Source of the DNA: Pseudonocardia sp. ICBG1293
GTDB taxonomy: Bacteria > Actinomycetota > Actinomycetes > Mycobacteriales > Pseudonocardiaceae
Reading direction: 5' to 3'
Assembly: GCF_020131355.1 (NCBI RefSeq)
Contig: NZ_JAHLEL010000044.1
Span: 62,001 to 126,000, forward strand
DNA: 64,000 nucleotides
Below, piece by piece: positions 43,011 through 52,136 of this stretch; the first letter of the stretch is position 1; every line of letters begins with the position of its first letter. Position numbers and translations under genes: made by a program. The notes below the pieces were generated by a model, which saw nothing but the letters and a program-made list of their open reading frames with translations, had not been told where the DNA came from and made no database searches.

Positions 43011-43594
43011 GACACACCGAGGGTCCGCACCACGACGGTCGCGATGTCCTGGGCGGAGCGGCCGGCGTGCCCCGCCGGGAGCACCAGATGACTGACGGTG
43101 AGCCGGGATGCGGTCTCCGCGGCGAGCCGCACGTCCTGCTCGCGAGCCCCGGGCCGGACCCGGCGCAGGTAGCCTGCGGACCGCTCGGCCGCCGCCGCGA
43201 TGATCGGGCCGGAGTCGGCGCCGAACGCGGACGGGACCGCCGCGTCGCCGCGGAGCAGGGCCTTGAGCAGCGGGTTCTCGGCTCCCTCGGTGAGAGCGGC
43301 GCCGACGGCCGCGACCCAGGCCGCGTGCAGGTCGGTCTCGCCCTCGAGCGCGGCCTCGATCCGGTCGAGGAACCGGTCGGTGGCCCGCAGCACCAGGGCG
43401 GCGGCGAGCCCGTCGCGGTCGCCGAACTCGCTGTAGAGGGTCTGCCGGCTGACCCCGACCCGGCGGGCGAGCTCGGGCATCGACGGGCGTTCCCCCGCGA
43501 CCGCGAGCTGTTCGGCGACGTCGAGCACCTCGCCGCGCAGCTCGACGCGGGCCCGCCGCGCCATCGTCCGCCGCTCGCTCATGGCCGACATCAT
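43007..43594 (-). CDS. TetR-family regulator, 3' end supplied by an IS5 element
   Basis: 195 residues. The helix-turn-helix is SMPELARRVGVSRQTLYSEFGDRDGLAAAL; the C-terminal domain resembles TetR_C regulators of oxidoreductase operons. The stop codon TAG is formed by the TA target duplication and first IS base, so the last few native residues may be missing; the total length is still normal. It is divergent from a cytochrome P450 gene with 88 bp between them, and a 7-bp inverted repeat overlapping the P450 -10 is its likely operator. Confidence 0.87.
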   Translation of the reverse strand: MMSAMSERRTMARRARVELRGEVLDVAEQLAVAGERPSMPELARRVGVSRQTLYSEFGDRDGLAAALVLRATDRFLDRIEAALEGETDLHAAWVAAVGAALTEGAENPLLKALLRGDAAVPSAFGADSGPIIAAAAERSAGYLRRVRPGAREQDVRLAAETASRLTVSHLVLPAGHAGRSAQDIATVVVRTLGVS

Positions 43595-43614
43595 GACACG
43601 GTCCGTCCATCGTC

Positions 43615-43646
43615 TGGACAGTTTCGCCAGAAGTGTCTAACTTCTG
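43615..43646 (+). promoter_or_regulatory. P450 promoter with overlapping operator
   Basis: TGGACA (43615-43620), a 17-base spacer and TAACTT (43638-43643) fit a SigA-type promoter. CAGAAGT-gtcta-ACTTCTG (43628-43646), a perfect 7-bp inverted repeat, covers the -10. A repressor bound here, probably the divergent TetR, would block transcription. Confidence 0.5.
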
Positions 43647-43682
43647 CCGGGACACCGCCGTCGACGTCCGAGGAGCAAGCCC

Positions 43683-45128
43683 GTGAAGCTGGTGCAGCAG
43701 GCGCGTGAGCGCTGGTCGTCCGTCCTCACCCTGCCCGCACCCGAGGCGGTCGACCGGTCGCTGCTGACCGGCGCGGTGCGGGGCCGGCGCCCGGCGGCGT
43801 TCGGCCCGGCCCCCGAGGGCCTGCGCGAGGTGCCCGGCGACGACGGGCTGCCCGTCCTCGGCCACGCCCTGACCTACGTCCGGTTCGGGCACCGGTTCAC
43901 CCGGGCACGCTCCGAGGCGCTCGGTCCGGTCTGGTGGATGCGCACCCCGAACGGCCGGGCGATCGTGGTGAGCGGCCCCGCCGCGACCCGGGAGGTGCTG
44001 ACCAACCGGGACAAGGCGTTCTCCCAGGAGGGTTGGCGGGCGACGGTCGACGCGTTCTTCCACCGCGGTCTGATGCTGCTGGACTTCGACGAGCACCGCG
44101 CGCACCGGCGGATCATGCAGGAGGCGTTCACCGCGGACCGGATCGCCCACTACGTCGAGGCGACCACCCCGGTCGTCCGCGAGGTGCTGCCCACGTGGCC
44201 GGAACGGCTGCGGCTCTACCCGGCGCTCAAGCGGCTCACCCTGGACGTCGCGCAGGCGGTGTTCATGGACGCCAGGTCCGGCCCGGAGGCCGAAGCGGTG
44301 AACCGGGCGTTCGTCGACTGCGTCCGGGCGGCGAACTCCTTCGTGCGCAAGGACCTGCCCGGGACCCGCTGGCGGCGCGGGCTGCGCGGGCGGGTCGTGC
44401 TGGAGGACTGGTTCCGGGAGAACCTGGCGGCCAAGCGTGCCGGTCGGGGCACCGACCTGTTCTCGGCGCTGTGCCACGCCCGCACCGACGACGGCGAGAC
44501 GTTCTCCGACGACGACGTCGTCAACCACATGATCTTCCTGATGATGGCCGCGCACGACACCTCGACCACCACCACGGCCTCGGCGGCGCACCACCTCGCC
44601 CGCAACCCGGTGTGGCAGGAACGCTGCCGTGCCGAGTCCGACGCGCTCGCCGAGCGGATCGGGGACCGCGCCCCGACCGTGGCCGAGCTGCGCGAGCTGA
44701 CCTCGCTGGACCTGGTGATCCGGGAGGCGCTGCGGCTCGACGCACCGGTCCCGCTGGTCATGCGGACGGCGGTGCAGGACACCGCGGTGGCGGGGCACCA
44801 CGTGCCGGCGGGGACGCGGGTCGTCGTCGCGCAGGCGGTGAACCACTACGACCGGTCCTGCTGGACCGAGCCCGAGCGCTTCGACCCGGAGCGGTTCGGG
44901 CCCGACCGCCGCGAGGACCGCTCCGACCGCGACGCGTGGGTCCCGTTCGGCGGCGGCGTGCACAAGTGCATCGGACTGCACTTCGGGACGCTGGAGGTCA
45001 CCGCGATCCTGCACGAGATGCTGCGCCGGTACCGGTGGAGCGTCGACCCGTCCTACCGGCTGCGCTGGGACAACACCTCGCTGCCGGTGCCGGTGGGCGG
45101 TATTCCGGTGCGGCTCAGCCCCCGCTGA
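43683..45128 (+). CDS. Cytochrome P450
   Basis: 481 residues. The I-helix oxygen groove reads MMAAHDTSTTT, the ExxR motif lies in REALRLDAPV, and the heme loop is FGGGVHKCIGLHFG with the thiolate Cys. It is longer than most bacterial P450s and has the layout of CYP51/CYP class IV relatives, with an extended N-terminus but no membrane anchor. No ferredoxin is adjacent. Its 3' end overlaps the convergent kinase gene by 14 bases. The substrate is unknown. Confidence 0.93.
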   Translation: MKLVQQARERWSSVLTLPAPEAVDRSLLTGAVRGRRPAAFGPAPEGLREVPGDDGLPVLGHALTYVRFGHRFTRARSEALGPVWWMRTPNGRAIVVSGPAATREVLTNRDKAFSQEGWRATVDAFFHRGLMLLDFDEHRAHRRIMQEAFTADRIAHYVEATTPVVREVLPTWPERLRLYPALKRLTLDVAQAVFMDARSGPEAEAVNRAFVDCVRAANSFVRKDLPGTRWRRGLRGRVVLEDWFRENLAAKRAGRGTDLFSALCHARTDDGETFSDDDVVNHMIFLMMAAHDTSTTTTASAAHHLARNPVWQERCRAESDALAERIGDRAPTVAELRELTSLDLVIREALRLDAPVPLVMRTAVQDTAVAGHHVPAGTRVVVAQAVNHYDRSCWTEPERFDPERFGPDRREDRSDRDAWVPFGGGVHKCIGLHFGTLEVTAILHEMLRRYRWSVDPSYRLRWDNTSLPVPVGGIPVRLSPR

Positions 45129-46170
45129 CGGCCCACTCGTCGCGGGCGATCCGCACGGCCAGCTCCAGCAGCGCGACGGCGGCGCCGTGCAGCCGCTCCC
45201 CCACCGCGCGGTCCGCCTCGCCCGCGGCGACCCGTGCCCGGGTGCCCTCCAGCACGACGCCCAGCTTGAACGCGGCCAGCCCCGCGTACCAGGTGATCAC
45301 GGTGGTGTCGCGGCCGCCGGCGTCGGCGTAGGCCGCGACGAGCTCGGCCCGGGTGGGGAGCCCGCCGTACCCGGCGAGCTCGGTCCCGGCACCGAACCCG
45401 ACGGGGTCGACCGGCCAGGTCACCAGCAGCCAGCCGAGGTCCAGCAGCGGGTCGCCGACGGTGCACATCTCCCAGTCGACGAGTGCGGCGACCCGCGGCC
45501 GGGTGCGGTCCAGCAGCACGTTGTTCAGGTGCAGGTCCCCGTGCGCGACGCCCGGTTCCGGCTCGGGCGGGCGGTGCCGGGTCAGCCAGTCCGCGGCCAC
45601 GGCCACGTCGGGCAGGTCGCCCGGGTCGTAGCCGGGTACGTCGCGGTAGGACGCGAGCTGCGCGGTCCATCGCGGTACCTGCCGCTCCAGGAACGGGCCG
45701 GGACGCCGCAGCCCGGCCAGTCCGACGGCGACCGGGTCCAGGCGGCCGAGCCGGGCCGCGGCACGGGCCACGTCGAGCACCGCGCCGTGGCGCAGCGCGG
45801 GGTCCGACGCCTGTTCGGGCGACACCCGCTCGCCGGGGTTGACGCCGTCCACGTCGGACATCAGGTAGAACGGCTGACCGAGCACGCCGGCGTCGGTGCA
45901 GGCCGCGACCAGCTCCGGGTGCGGCACCCCGGTGCCGCGCAGCGCACCGAGGACGGTGATCTCACGGGCGATCGTGCGGGCGGACTCCGGCCGCGGGTGC
46001 ACCGGCGGACGCCGCAGGACCAGCCGCCGGCCACCGACGACGGTCCGCAGCACCACGTTCTGGGTGCCGCCACCGACCGGTTCCAGCTCCCCCGACCAGT
46101 CCCCCAGACCCTGCTCGCGCAGCCAGGCCCCGAGCGCGACGCGGTCGACCACCTCGACCGGGGAGATCAC
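45115..46170 (-). CDS. APH-family phosphotransferase (ACAD10/11-type kinase domain)
   Basis: 351 residues with a protein-kinase-like fold: VGGGTQNVVLR (nucleotide loop), VLRRPPVHPRP (Lys region), the catalytic loop VAHGDLHLNNVLLD and the metal loop ALVDWEMCTVGDPLLDLG. These match the kinase domain found in ACAD10/ACAD11 and in actinobacterial 4-hydroxyacid catabolism; aminoglycoside resistance is unlikely. It starts one base after the stop of the small gene upstream, so both form an operon. Confidence 0.87.
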   Translation of the reverse strand: MISPVEVVDRVALGAWLREQGLGDWSGELEPVGGGTQNVVLRTVVGGRRLVLRRPPVHPRPESARTIAREITVLGALRGTGVPHPELVAACTDAGVLGQPFYLMSDVDGVNPGERVSPEQASDPALRHGAVLDVARAAARLGRLDPVAVGLAGLRRPGPFLERQVPRWTAQLASYRDVPGYDPGDLPDVAVAADWLTRHRPPEPEPGVAHGDLHLNNVLLDRTRPRVAALVDWEMCTVGDPLLDLGWLLVTWPVDPVGFGAGTELAGYGGLPTRAELVAAYADAGGRDTTVITWYAGLAAFKLGVVLEGTRARVAAGEADRAVGERLHGAAVALLELAVRIARDEWAVSGG

Positions 46171-46171
46171 G

Positions 46172-46369
46172 TCAGGACGTCCCGGAGCTCCCGGCGTTCC
46201 ACTCGTGGTCCTTCCGGTCCTCGGACTCCGTGCGCTCCTTGGCGATCTCCAGCGCGCGGGCCGCGGTGGCCCGGTCCGGGTACGGCCCCAGCCGGTCGGC
46301 CGACCGGCAGCCCTCCGCGGTCTCCACCGTGCCGTGCTTGAGGCAGTAGAACCATTGCTCGTCGCTCAT
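46172..46369 (-). CDS. Small SPOR-like soluble protein
   Basis: 65 residues ([20 protein letters not shown], then [20 protein letters not shown]). The YC..HG.VE..EGC.....LGPY pattern recurs in short actinobacterial proteins annotated as SPOR-like. Two cysteines could bind metal. The start ATG 46369 is set by the conserved N-terminus. Function unknown. Confidence 0.75.
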   Translation of the reverse strand: MSDEQWFYCLKHGTVETAEGCRSADRLGPYPDRATAARALEIAKERTESEDRKDHEWNAGSSGTS

Positions 46370-46440
46370 GGGACCACCCTGGCACCGATCCCCCCGCCTG
46401 TCTCCCGCCGCGCCCGGTCCGTCGATGGCAGTCTGGGGGT

Positions 46441-47847
46441 ATGGCACTGGTGCTCGGGGTGGACTCGTCCACCCAGTCCTGCAAGGTCGTCGTCCGTGAC
46501 GCCGACACCGGCGAGCTCGTCCGTTCCGGGCGCGCCACCCACCCGGACGGCACGGAGATCGCGCCCCGCCTCTGGTGGGAGGCGCTGCAGGCCGCGATCG
46601 ACGACGCGGGCGGCCTCGACGGCGTCGCCGCGCTGTCGGTCGCGGGCCAGCAGCACGGCATGGTCTGCCTCGACGAGCACGGCGAGGTCGTGCGCGACGC
46701 GCTGCTGTGGAACGACACCCGCTCCGCCCCGGCCGCCCGCGATCTCGTCGAGGAGTTCGGCGCGCAGCAGTGGGCGGAGACGACCGGTGTCGTCCCGGTC
46801 GCCTCGATCACGCTGGCCAAGCTGCGCTGGCTCGCCGCACACGAGCCCGACCACGCCGCGCGCACCGCGGCGGTGTGCCTGCCCCACGACTGGCTGACCT
46901 GGAAGCTGCGCGGTGGCGGGGCGCCCGGCGGCATCGGGCTCGACCAGCTCGTCACCGACCGGTCCGACGCCTCGGGCACCGGCTGGTTCGACGGCGTCGA
47001 CTACCGCCCGGAGCTGCTGGCACGCTTCTTCGGCTCGACACCGGTGCTGCCGCGGGTGCTCGGCCCGGCCGAGTCCGTCGAGAGGCCGGGCGGGATCCGG
47101 GTCGGGGCCGGCGCCGGGGACAACGCGGCCGCGGGGCTGGGCGTCGACGCCGGCGACGACGTCGTCGTCTCGCTGGGGACCTCCGGCACGGTGTTCGCCC
47201 GCTCGCAGCGTCGTGCCCAGGACCCGTCGGGGATCGTCGCCGGGTTCTCCGACGCGACCGGCGCCTACCTCCCGCTGGTCTGCACGCTGAACGCCTCCCG
47301 GGTGCTCGACGCGACCCGGCGGCTGCTCGGCGTCGACCACGACGAGCTGGGCCGCCTCGCGCTCGCCGCCGAGCCGGGTGCGGGCGGTCTGGTCGTCGTG
47401 CCCTACCTGGAGGGCGAGCGGACCCCGAACCTGCCCGACTCGACGGGCGCGCTGCACGGCTGGACGCTGGCGTCGGGGACCCGGGAGAACCTGGCCCGGG
47501 CCGCGATCGAGGGCATGCTGTCCGCGCAGCGGGTCGGGCTGGAGGCGCTGCGCGAGCAGGGTGTCACCGTGTCCGGGGTGACCCTGGTCGGTGGGGCGGC
47601 CCGCTCCGAGGCGGTCTGCCGGATCGCCGCGCAGGTGTTCGAGGTGCCGGTGCGGGTGCCCGAACCCGGTGAGTACGTCGCCGACGGTGCCGCCTGTCAG
47701 GCCGCGTGGGCGCTGCAGGGCGGGGCGACGCCGCCGTCGTGGAGCGCCGCGTCGGAGCCGGCGCGCTACGAGGCCGAGCCCGCCCCGGCGGCGTGGGATC
47801 GCTACCGGGAGGCCGCCGAGGCGTTCCTGGACCGGGTCCCGGAATGA
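46441..47847 (+). CDS. xylB: Xylulokinase
   Basis: 468 residues of the FGGY carbohydrate kinase family, phosphorylating D-xylulose at O5 for the pentose phosphate pathway. Motifs: [14 protein letters not shown] (phosphate-1), [12 protein letters not shown] (XylB-specific substrate loop), [21 protein letters not shown] with the catalytic Asp, [10 protein letters not shown] and [14 protein letters not shown] (adenosine). The gene is ATGA-coupled to an IclR regulator. No xylose isomerase lies in the window. Confidence 0.93.
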   Translation: MALVLGVDSSTQSCKVVVRDADTGELVRSGRATHPDGTEIAPRLWWEALQAAIDDAGGLDGVAALSVAGQQHGMVCLDEHGEVVRDALLWNDTRSAPAARDLVEEFGAQQWAETTGVVPVASITLAKLRWLAAHEPDHAARTAAVCLPHDWLTWKLRGGGAPGGIGLDQLVTDRSDASGTGWFDGVDYRPELLARFFGSTPVLPRVLGPAESVERPGGIRVGAGAGDNAAAGLGVDAGDDVVVSLGTSGTVFARSQRRAQDPSGIVAGFSDATGAYLPLVCTLNASRVLDATRRLLGVDHDELGRLALAAEPGAGGLVVVPYLEGERTPNLPDSTGALHGWTLASGTRENLARAAIEGMLSAQRVGLEALREQGVTVSGVTLVGGAARSEAVCRIAAQVFEVPVRVPEPGEYVADGAACQAAWALQGGATPPSWSAASEPARYEAEPAPAAWDRYREAAEAFLDRVPE

Positions 47848-48614
47848 CCCCCGAGGGCCCGAAACGGCTCCTGGTCCTCGGCAAGATCACCGACATCCTG
47901 GACGCGTTCACCCTGCAGCGACCGGTCCTCGGTCTGGGCGAGATCCAGCAGTCCACCGGCATCCCGACCTCGACGGTGCAGCGCCTGGTGTCCAACATGG
48001 TCGCCGAGGGCCTGCTCGACCGGGTCGGCGACCGGGTCCGGATCGGGATACGGATGGCCTACTGGGCCGGGGCCGCCGCCCGCGGGGTCGACCTGCTGGA
48101 GCTGGCCGGGCCGCTGCTGCGCGAGCTGCGCGACACCACCGGGGAGACGGCGTCGCTGTTCCGGGCCGAGGCGGGGCGGCACCGGGTGTGCGTCGCCGTC
48201 GCCGAGACCCGGCACGCGCTGCGCCGGGAGATGCACGTCGGCAAGGTCATCCCGCTGCACACCGGGTCGGCGGGCCGTGTCCTGCTCGCGTGGGCCTCCG
48301 AGCTGGCAGCCGAGGTGCTGGCCGGCCCGCTGCCGTCGCTGACCGAGTACACCGTGACCGACCCGGAGGCGCTGCGCGCGCTCCTGGACGACACCCGTCG
48401 CGACGGGTTCGCGATCACCGTGGCCGAGCGCGACGACGGCGGCTCGGGACTGTCCGCGCCGGTCTTCGACCACGCCGGGGAGGTCACCGCGGCGCTCACG
48501 ATCAGCGGACCCACCATCCGGTTCGGCCGGTCGGAGTGCGAGAAGAGCGTGGACCTGCTGGTGGGCGCCGCGGACCGGCTGACCCGGACCCTCGGCGGCC
48601 GCCCGCCGGGTTGA
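47844..48614 (+). CDS. IclR-family transcriptional regulator
   Basis: 256 residues, full length. The winged helix is [20 protein letters not shown]; the effector domain has [15 protein letters not shown] and the C-terminal [25 protein letters not shown]. The ATG overlaps the xylulokinase stop, so it probably governs that gene or the pentose pathway it belongs to. In contrast to the copy at 14-16 kb it is intact. Confidence 0.9.
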   Translation: MTPEGPKRLLVLGKITDILDAFTLQRPVLGLGEIQQSTGIPTSTVQRLVSNMVAEGLLDRVGDRVRIGIRMAYWAGAAARGVDLLELAGPLLRELRDTTGETASLFRAEAGRHRVCVAVAETRHALRREMHVGKVIPLHTGSAGRVLLAWASELAAEVLAGPLPSLTEYTVTDPEALRALLDDTRRDGFAITVAERDDGGSGLSAPVFDHAGEVTAALTISGPTIRFGRSECEKSVDLLVGAADRLTRTLGGRPPG

Positions 48615-48631
48615 GCCGGCACACCCGCGGC

Positions 48632-49198
48632 TCAGCAGCGCGCCGCGGGGTCGCGGCCGGTCGTCGCCACGATCCGCTCGATCGTGGTCGCGCCGGGCGC
48701 GGGCACGACGGCCGGCGCGAACACCCCCATCCCGCGCCCCTGCTCGGCCATCGCCGACACCGCCGTCAGCGTGGCCTGGAGGACCTCGTCGGACCACACG
48801 GGCTCGATGCCCACCGCGCGGCCGAGGTCCCATCCGTGCACGACGAGTTCGCCCAGCACCATCCCGCCGATGACCGCGGCCGGGAGCCGCTCGCCCATGG
48901 TCACCGTGCCCTCCCACGTCGACGGGTCCGACCACACGGTCACCAGGTCGTCCCGGGCGGCGTCGAGCCGGGCGGGCCAGTCGCCGGTGACCGGTGCGGT
49001 CGCGTCGGGTTCGGTGACCGCTCCGGTCCCGGTGCGCCGTCCCACGTCGGCGAGCACGGGTGTCCAGTGGAGCAGGTGGCCGGTCAGGGCCGCCAGGTCC
49101 CACTCCGAGCACGGCGTCGGACGGGACGGCGGGACACGGGACGCGGCCGCGACGAGCGGGACGTGTGCGGCCGCGGCGGCGGCGATGTGACGGTGCAT
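48632..49198 (-). CDS. TIGR03086/DinB-type mycothiol-dependent enzyme-like protein
   Basis: 188 residues. The pattern TPCSEWDLAALTGHLLHW, then GELVVHGWDLGRAVG (metal His) and FAPAVVPAPGATTIERIVATTGRDP, marks the TIGR03086 family of DinB-fold metal-binding proteins related to maleylpyruvate isomerase, often mycothiol-dependent. TAGCGT (minus strand, 49211-49206) seven bases before the ATG suggests a leaderless mRNA. Confidence 0.82.
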   Translation of the reverse strand: MHRHIAAAAAAHVPLVAAASRVPPSRPTPCSEWDLAALTGHLLHWTPVLADVGRRTGTGAVTEPDATAPVTGDWPARLDAARDDLVTVWSDPSTWEGTVTMGERLPAAVIGGMVLGELVVHGWDLGRAVGIEPVWSDEVLQATLTAVSAMAEQGRGMGVFAPAVVPAPGATTIERIVATTGRDPAARC

Positions 49199-49289
49199 GG
49201 TCGAGACGCTAGGACCCGGGACGGTGCCCGGTCTTGGACGAACGCGCCAGACCGGCCGCCAAGCCCCGGGAGGCGCCATACTCACCGCC

Positions 49290-50024
49290 GTGGACCACGA
49301 TCCCCGCCGGCTCCCCGGGACGCGGGCCCGCCACCAGTGGTCGAGCACCGTGGCGGCGCCGGTCGACCTGGCGGGCTTCGTCGAGCGGTTCTGGATCGTC
49401 GAGTGGGACTACGACCGGCCCTACCGGCAGAAGGTCGTGCCCTATCCGCAGGTGCACCTGACCGTGCAGCCCGGCGGGGCCGCGGTGCTGGCCGGGCCCG
49501 CCACCCGCTACGTGCACCGCGAGCTGCACGGCACCGGCCGGGTGGTCGGCGCGGCACTCCGGGCGGGCACCGCGCGGGCGCTGGTCGGGGGGCCGGTCGC
49601 GAGCGTGACCGACCGCCGGGAGCCCGTCGCCCGTCCGGTCACCGCCGACGTCGACGGGGTCGCCGCGTACCTGCGCGCCCGGCTCCCGGCCGGTGGCCCG
49701 GACCGGGCCGCCGTCGAGGCGCGGGACCTGGTCGCCGCGATCGCCGGGGACCGCTCGCTGGTCCGGGTGGACGCACTCGCCCACGACACCGGCTCCAGTG
49801 TCCGCTCCCTGCAGCGGCTGTTCCACGAGCACGTCGGCGTCGGGCCGAAGTGGGTGATCCGTCGCTACCGGCTGCACGAGGTGACCGAGCTGATGGCGGC
49901 GGGCCGCCCGGTCCGGTGGGCCGAGATCGCCGTCGAGCTCGGCTACGCCGACCAGGCCCACCTCACCCGGGACTTCACCGAGATGTTCGGTGAGCCCCCG
50001 ACCGCCTACGCGATGCGGTACTGA
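49290..50024 (+). CDS. AraC-family regulator with DUF6597-type sensor domain
   Basis: 244 residues. The N-terminal beta-rich domain (FVERFWIVEWDYDR, YPQVHLTVQPGGAAVL) is the DUF6597 type; the C-terminal AraC double HTH reads SVRSLQRLFHEHVGVGPKWVIRRYRL and WAEIAVELGYADQAHLTRDF. GTG 49290 has CATACT seven bases upstream (49277-49282) and no Shine-Dalgarno, so it is probably leaderless. The target is unknown. Confidence 0.85.
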   Translation: MDHDPRRLPGTRARHQWSSTVAAPVDLAGFVERFWIVEWDYDRPYRQKVVPYPQVHLTVQPGGAAVLAGPATRYVHRELHGTGRVVGAALRAGTARALVGGPVASVTDRREPVARPVTADVDGVAAYLRARLPAGGPDRAAVEARDLVAAIAGDRSLVRVDALAHDTGSSVRSLQRLFHEHVGVGPKWVIRRYRLHEVTELMAAGRPVRWAEIAVELGYADQAHLTRDFTEMFGEPPTAYAMRY

Positions 50025-50031
50025 CGACCGC

Positions 50032-50051
50032 CCACGCCAGGACGGGCGTGG
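50032..50051. terminator. Bidirectional hairpin terminator
   Basis: CCACGCC-aggacg-GGCGTGG, a 7-bp perfect stem in the 34-bp gap between the convergent AraC and lyase genes. Confidence 0.55.
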
Positions 50052-50058
50052 ACGGGTG

Positions 50059-50913
50059 TCAGCGCGGCCCCGCCGTCCACGGGAAGGCGCGGGCGTTCGA
50101 CCGGACACCGCGGGCCGTCGCCGACCGCATCGGCTCCCCCAGCTCGGCCAGCAGGTCCTCGCTGGCGGTGTTGCCGCTGGCCCCGGGGGCGAACGGGCAG
50201 CCGCCCAGTCCGCCGAGTGCACCGTCGAGGACGGTCGCGCCGTTCTGCACCGCGGCGAGGGCGTTCGCGACGCCCTGACCCCAGGTGTCGTGGCCGTGGA
50301 AGGCGACACGGCGGCCGCCAGCGACGGCGGCGACCCGCCCGGTCAGCGCCCCGACCTCGGCCGGGTTGGCCTGTCCCAGGGTGTCGCAGACGACGACGTC
50401 GCACGATCCGTCGGTGCGCGGGTCGGCGACGATGTCGAGCACCCGCTGCGGGTCCACCGGCCCCTCGAACGGGCAGGTGAACGCGGTGGCGAGGCAGAGC
50501 TGGATGCGTCCACCGGCCGCGGTGGCGTACCCGACGGCCTCCGGCATCGCGTCGAGCGAGACGGCGGTGTCACGGCCGATGTTGGCGTTGTTGTGGGCGT
50601 CGGACACCGAGAAGCAGTACTGCACGTTGCGTGCCCCGGCGGCCATCGCCTTCTGCACGTGCCGCGGCGTCGCCACCCACACCCAGCAGCGCTCCAGCTC
50701 CTCGGGCGTCAGCGCGGCGACCACGTCGAGGGTGTCGGCCAGCGGCGGCACCAGGTCGCCACGGGCCAGCGACCCGATCTCCAGCTCCGGCACTCCGGCG
50801 CCCAGCAGCGCCCGGACCAGCTCGACCTTGCGGTCGGTGGCCAGCGGCTTGCCGGTGAGCTGCAGCCCGTCGCGCAGCGTCACGTCCCGCAGGACGATCC
50901 CGTCGGTGTTCAT
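50059..50913 (-). CDS. HMG-CoA lyase-type enzyme
   Basis: 284 residues, a TIM-barrel DRE-TIM metallolyase. Motifs: VTLRDGLQ (metal/Arg loop), the CDTLGQANPAEV strand, VAFHGHDTWGQGVANAL with the metal His pair, and the HMG-CoA lyase signature GGLGGCPFAPGASGN with its active-site Cys. It would cleave HMG-CoA to acetyl-CoA and acetoacetate, or a related branched 3-hydroxyacyl-CoA. It is the last gene of the operon, coupled by ATGA to the CoA-transferase. Confidence 0.9.
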   Translation of the reverse strand: MNTDGIVLRDVTLRDGLQLTGKPLATDRKVELVRALLGAGVPELEIGSLARGDLVPPLADTLDVVAALTPEELERCWVWVATPRHVQKAMAAGARNVQYCFSVSDAHNNANIGRDTAVSLDAMPEAVGYATAAGGRIQLCLATAFTCPFEGPVDPQRVLDIVADPRTDGSCDVVVCDTLGQANPAEVGALTGRVAAVAGGRRVAFHGHDTWGQGVANALAAVQNGATVLDGALGGLGGCPFAPGASGNTASEDLLAELGEPMRSATARGVRSNARAFPWTAGPR

Positions 50914-52127
50914 GCGTCCTCCCCCGATGCGGCCCGGATCGTGTCCGGGGTGTACCCGAGCAGCCCGCCGAGGACGTCGGCGGTGTCGGCGCCCAGGTCC
51001 GGCCCGATCGAGCGGACCGGGACCGACCGGCCGTCGAGCACCGGCACGACGCCGGGGAACCCGACCCGTGCGGGTTCGGCGCCGCCGGTGTCGACGTCGA
51101 AGTACTGGACCATGTCGCGGGCGCGGAACTGCTCGTCGGCGACGATGTCGGCGGCGGAGTGGATCGGCCCGGCCGGGACGCCGGCCTCCTCCAGCTTCGT
51201 GAGGACCTCGTCGCGGGGCAGCGAGCGGGTCCAGGTCTCGATGGCGCCGTCGAGCTCGTCGCGGCGCGCCCAGCGGCCCGCGTTGGAGGCCAGCTCCGGG
51301 TCGCCGCCCAGGTCCGCGCGGCCGATGACGGTCATGAACCGGCCGTAGATGGAGTCACCGTTGCCGGCGATGACGACGCTGCCGCCGTCCGCGCAGGCGT
51401 AGGCGTTGGACGGGGCGATGCCCTCCATCCGGCCCCCGACGCGGCGGCGCTCGACGCCGTAGGCGAGGTGGTCGGGGACCAGCGACTCCATCATCGAGAA
51501 CACGGCCTCGTTGAGCGCGACGTCCATGCAGCGTCGGTCCAGCGCGGGCCGGTCCGTGCGGCTCTCGCGCTGGTAGAGACCCATCATCGCGGAGAACGCG
51601 CCGTAGAGCCCGGCGATCGAGTCCCCGATCGACACCCCGGTCCGCGACGGCGGCCGGTCCGCCTCCCCCACCAGTGCCCGCAGACCGCCCATCGCCTCGG
51701 CGACCGCGGCGAACCCCGGGCGCGACGACAGCGGCCCGGTCTGGCCGAACGCGGAGATCCGCACGAGCACCACGTCGGGGTTGACGGCGTCGAGCTCGAC
51801 CGGGCCGAGCCCCCACTTCTCCAGCGTGCCGGGCCGGAAGTTCTCCAGCACCACGTCGGAGCGGGCGGCCAGGTCCAGCACGGCCTGCCTCCCCGCGGCC
51901 GAGCGCATGTCCAGGGTGACCGAGCGTTTGTTGCGGTTCAGCGTCCGGTACAGCATCGAGGTGTCCCCGGCGTAGAGCCGCCAGTTGCGGATCTCGTCGC
52001 CGGTGCCCGGCCGCTCCACCTTGATCACGTCGGCGCCGAAGTCGGCGAGCAGGCGGCCCGCGGTGGGGGCGGCGATGTAGTTGCCGAGCTCGAGCACCCG
52101 GACACCGGACAGCGGAAGTTCCGACAC
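50910..52127 (-). CDS. Class III CoA-transferase (CaiB/BaiF type)
   Basis: 405 residues. The N-terminus LSGVRVLELGNYIAAPTAGR and GADVIKVERPGTGDEIRNW, then LDMRSAAGRQAVLDL, match the class III family; the catalytic Asp is expected in the MDVALNEAVFSMMESLV region. It would move CoA between a donor such as succinyl-CoA and a carboxylic acid. Together with the lyase it suggests activation then cleavage of a hydroxy acid. Confidence 0.9.
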   Translation of the reverse strand: MSELPLSGVRVLELGNYIAAPTAGRLLADFGADVIKVERPGTGDEIRNWRLYAGDTSMLYRTLNRNKRSVTLDMRSAAGRQAVLDLAARSDVVLENFRPGTLEKWGLGPVELDAVNPDVVLVRISAFGQTGPLSSRPGFAAVAEAMGGLRALVGEADRPPSRTGVSIGDSIAGLYGAFSAMMGLYQRESRTDRPALDRRCMDVALNEAVFSMMESLVPDHLAYGVERRRVGGRMEGIAPSNAYACADGGSVVIAGNGDSIYGRFMTVIGRADLGGDPELASNAGRWARRDELDGAIETWTRSLPRDEVLTKLEEAGVPAGPIHSAADIVADEQFRARDMVQYFDVDTGGAEPARVGFPGVVPVLDGRSVPVRSIGPDLGADTADVLGGLLGYTPDTIRAASGEDA

Positions 52128-52136
52128 GACTCTCCC

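Noticed and set aside
43683..46369. P450 with nearby kinase as a biosynthetic gene cluster or resistance locus
   Set aside because: No synthase, ferredoxin or tailoring partner lies around; the kinase is of the ACAD10/11 type, not an aminoglycoside kinase by motif.
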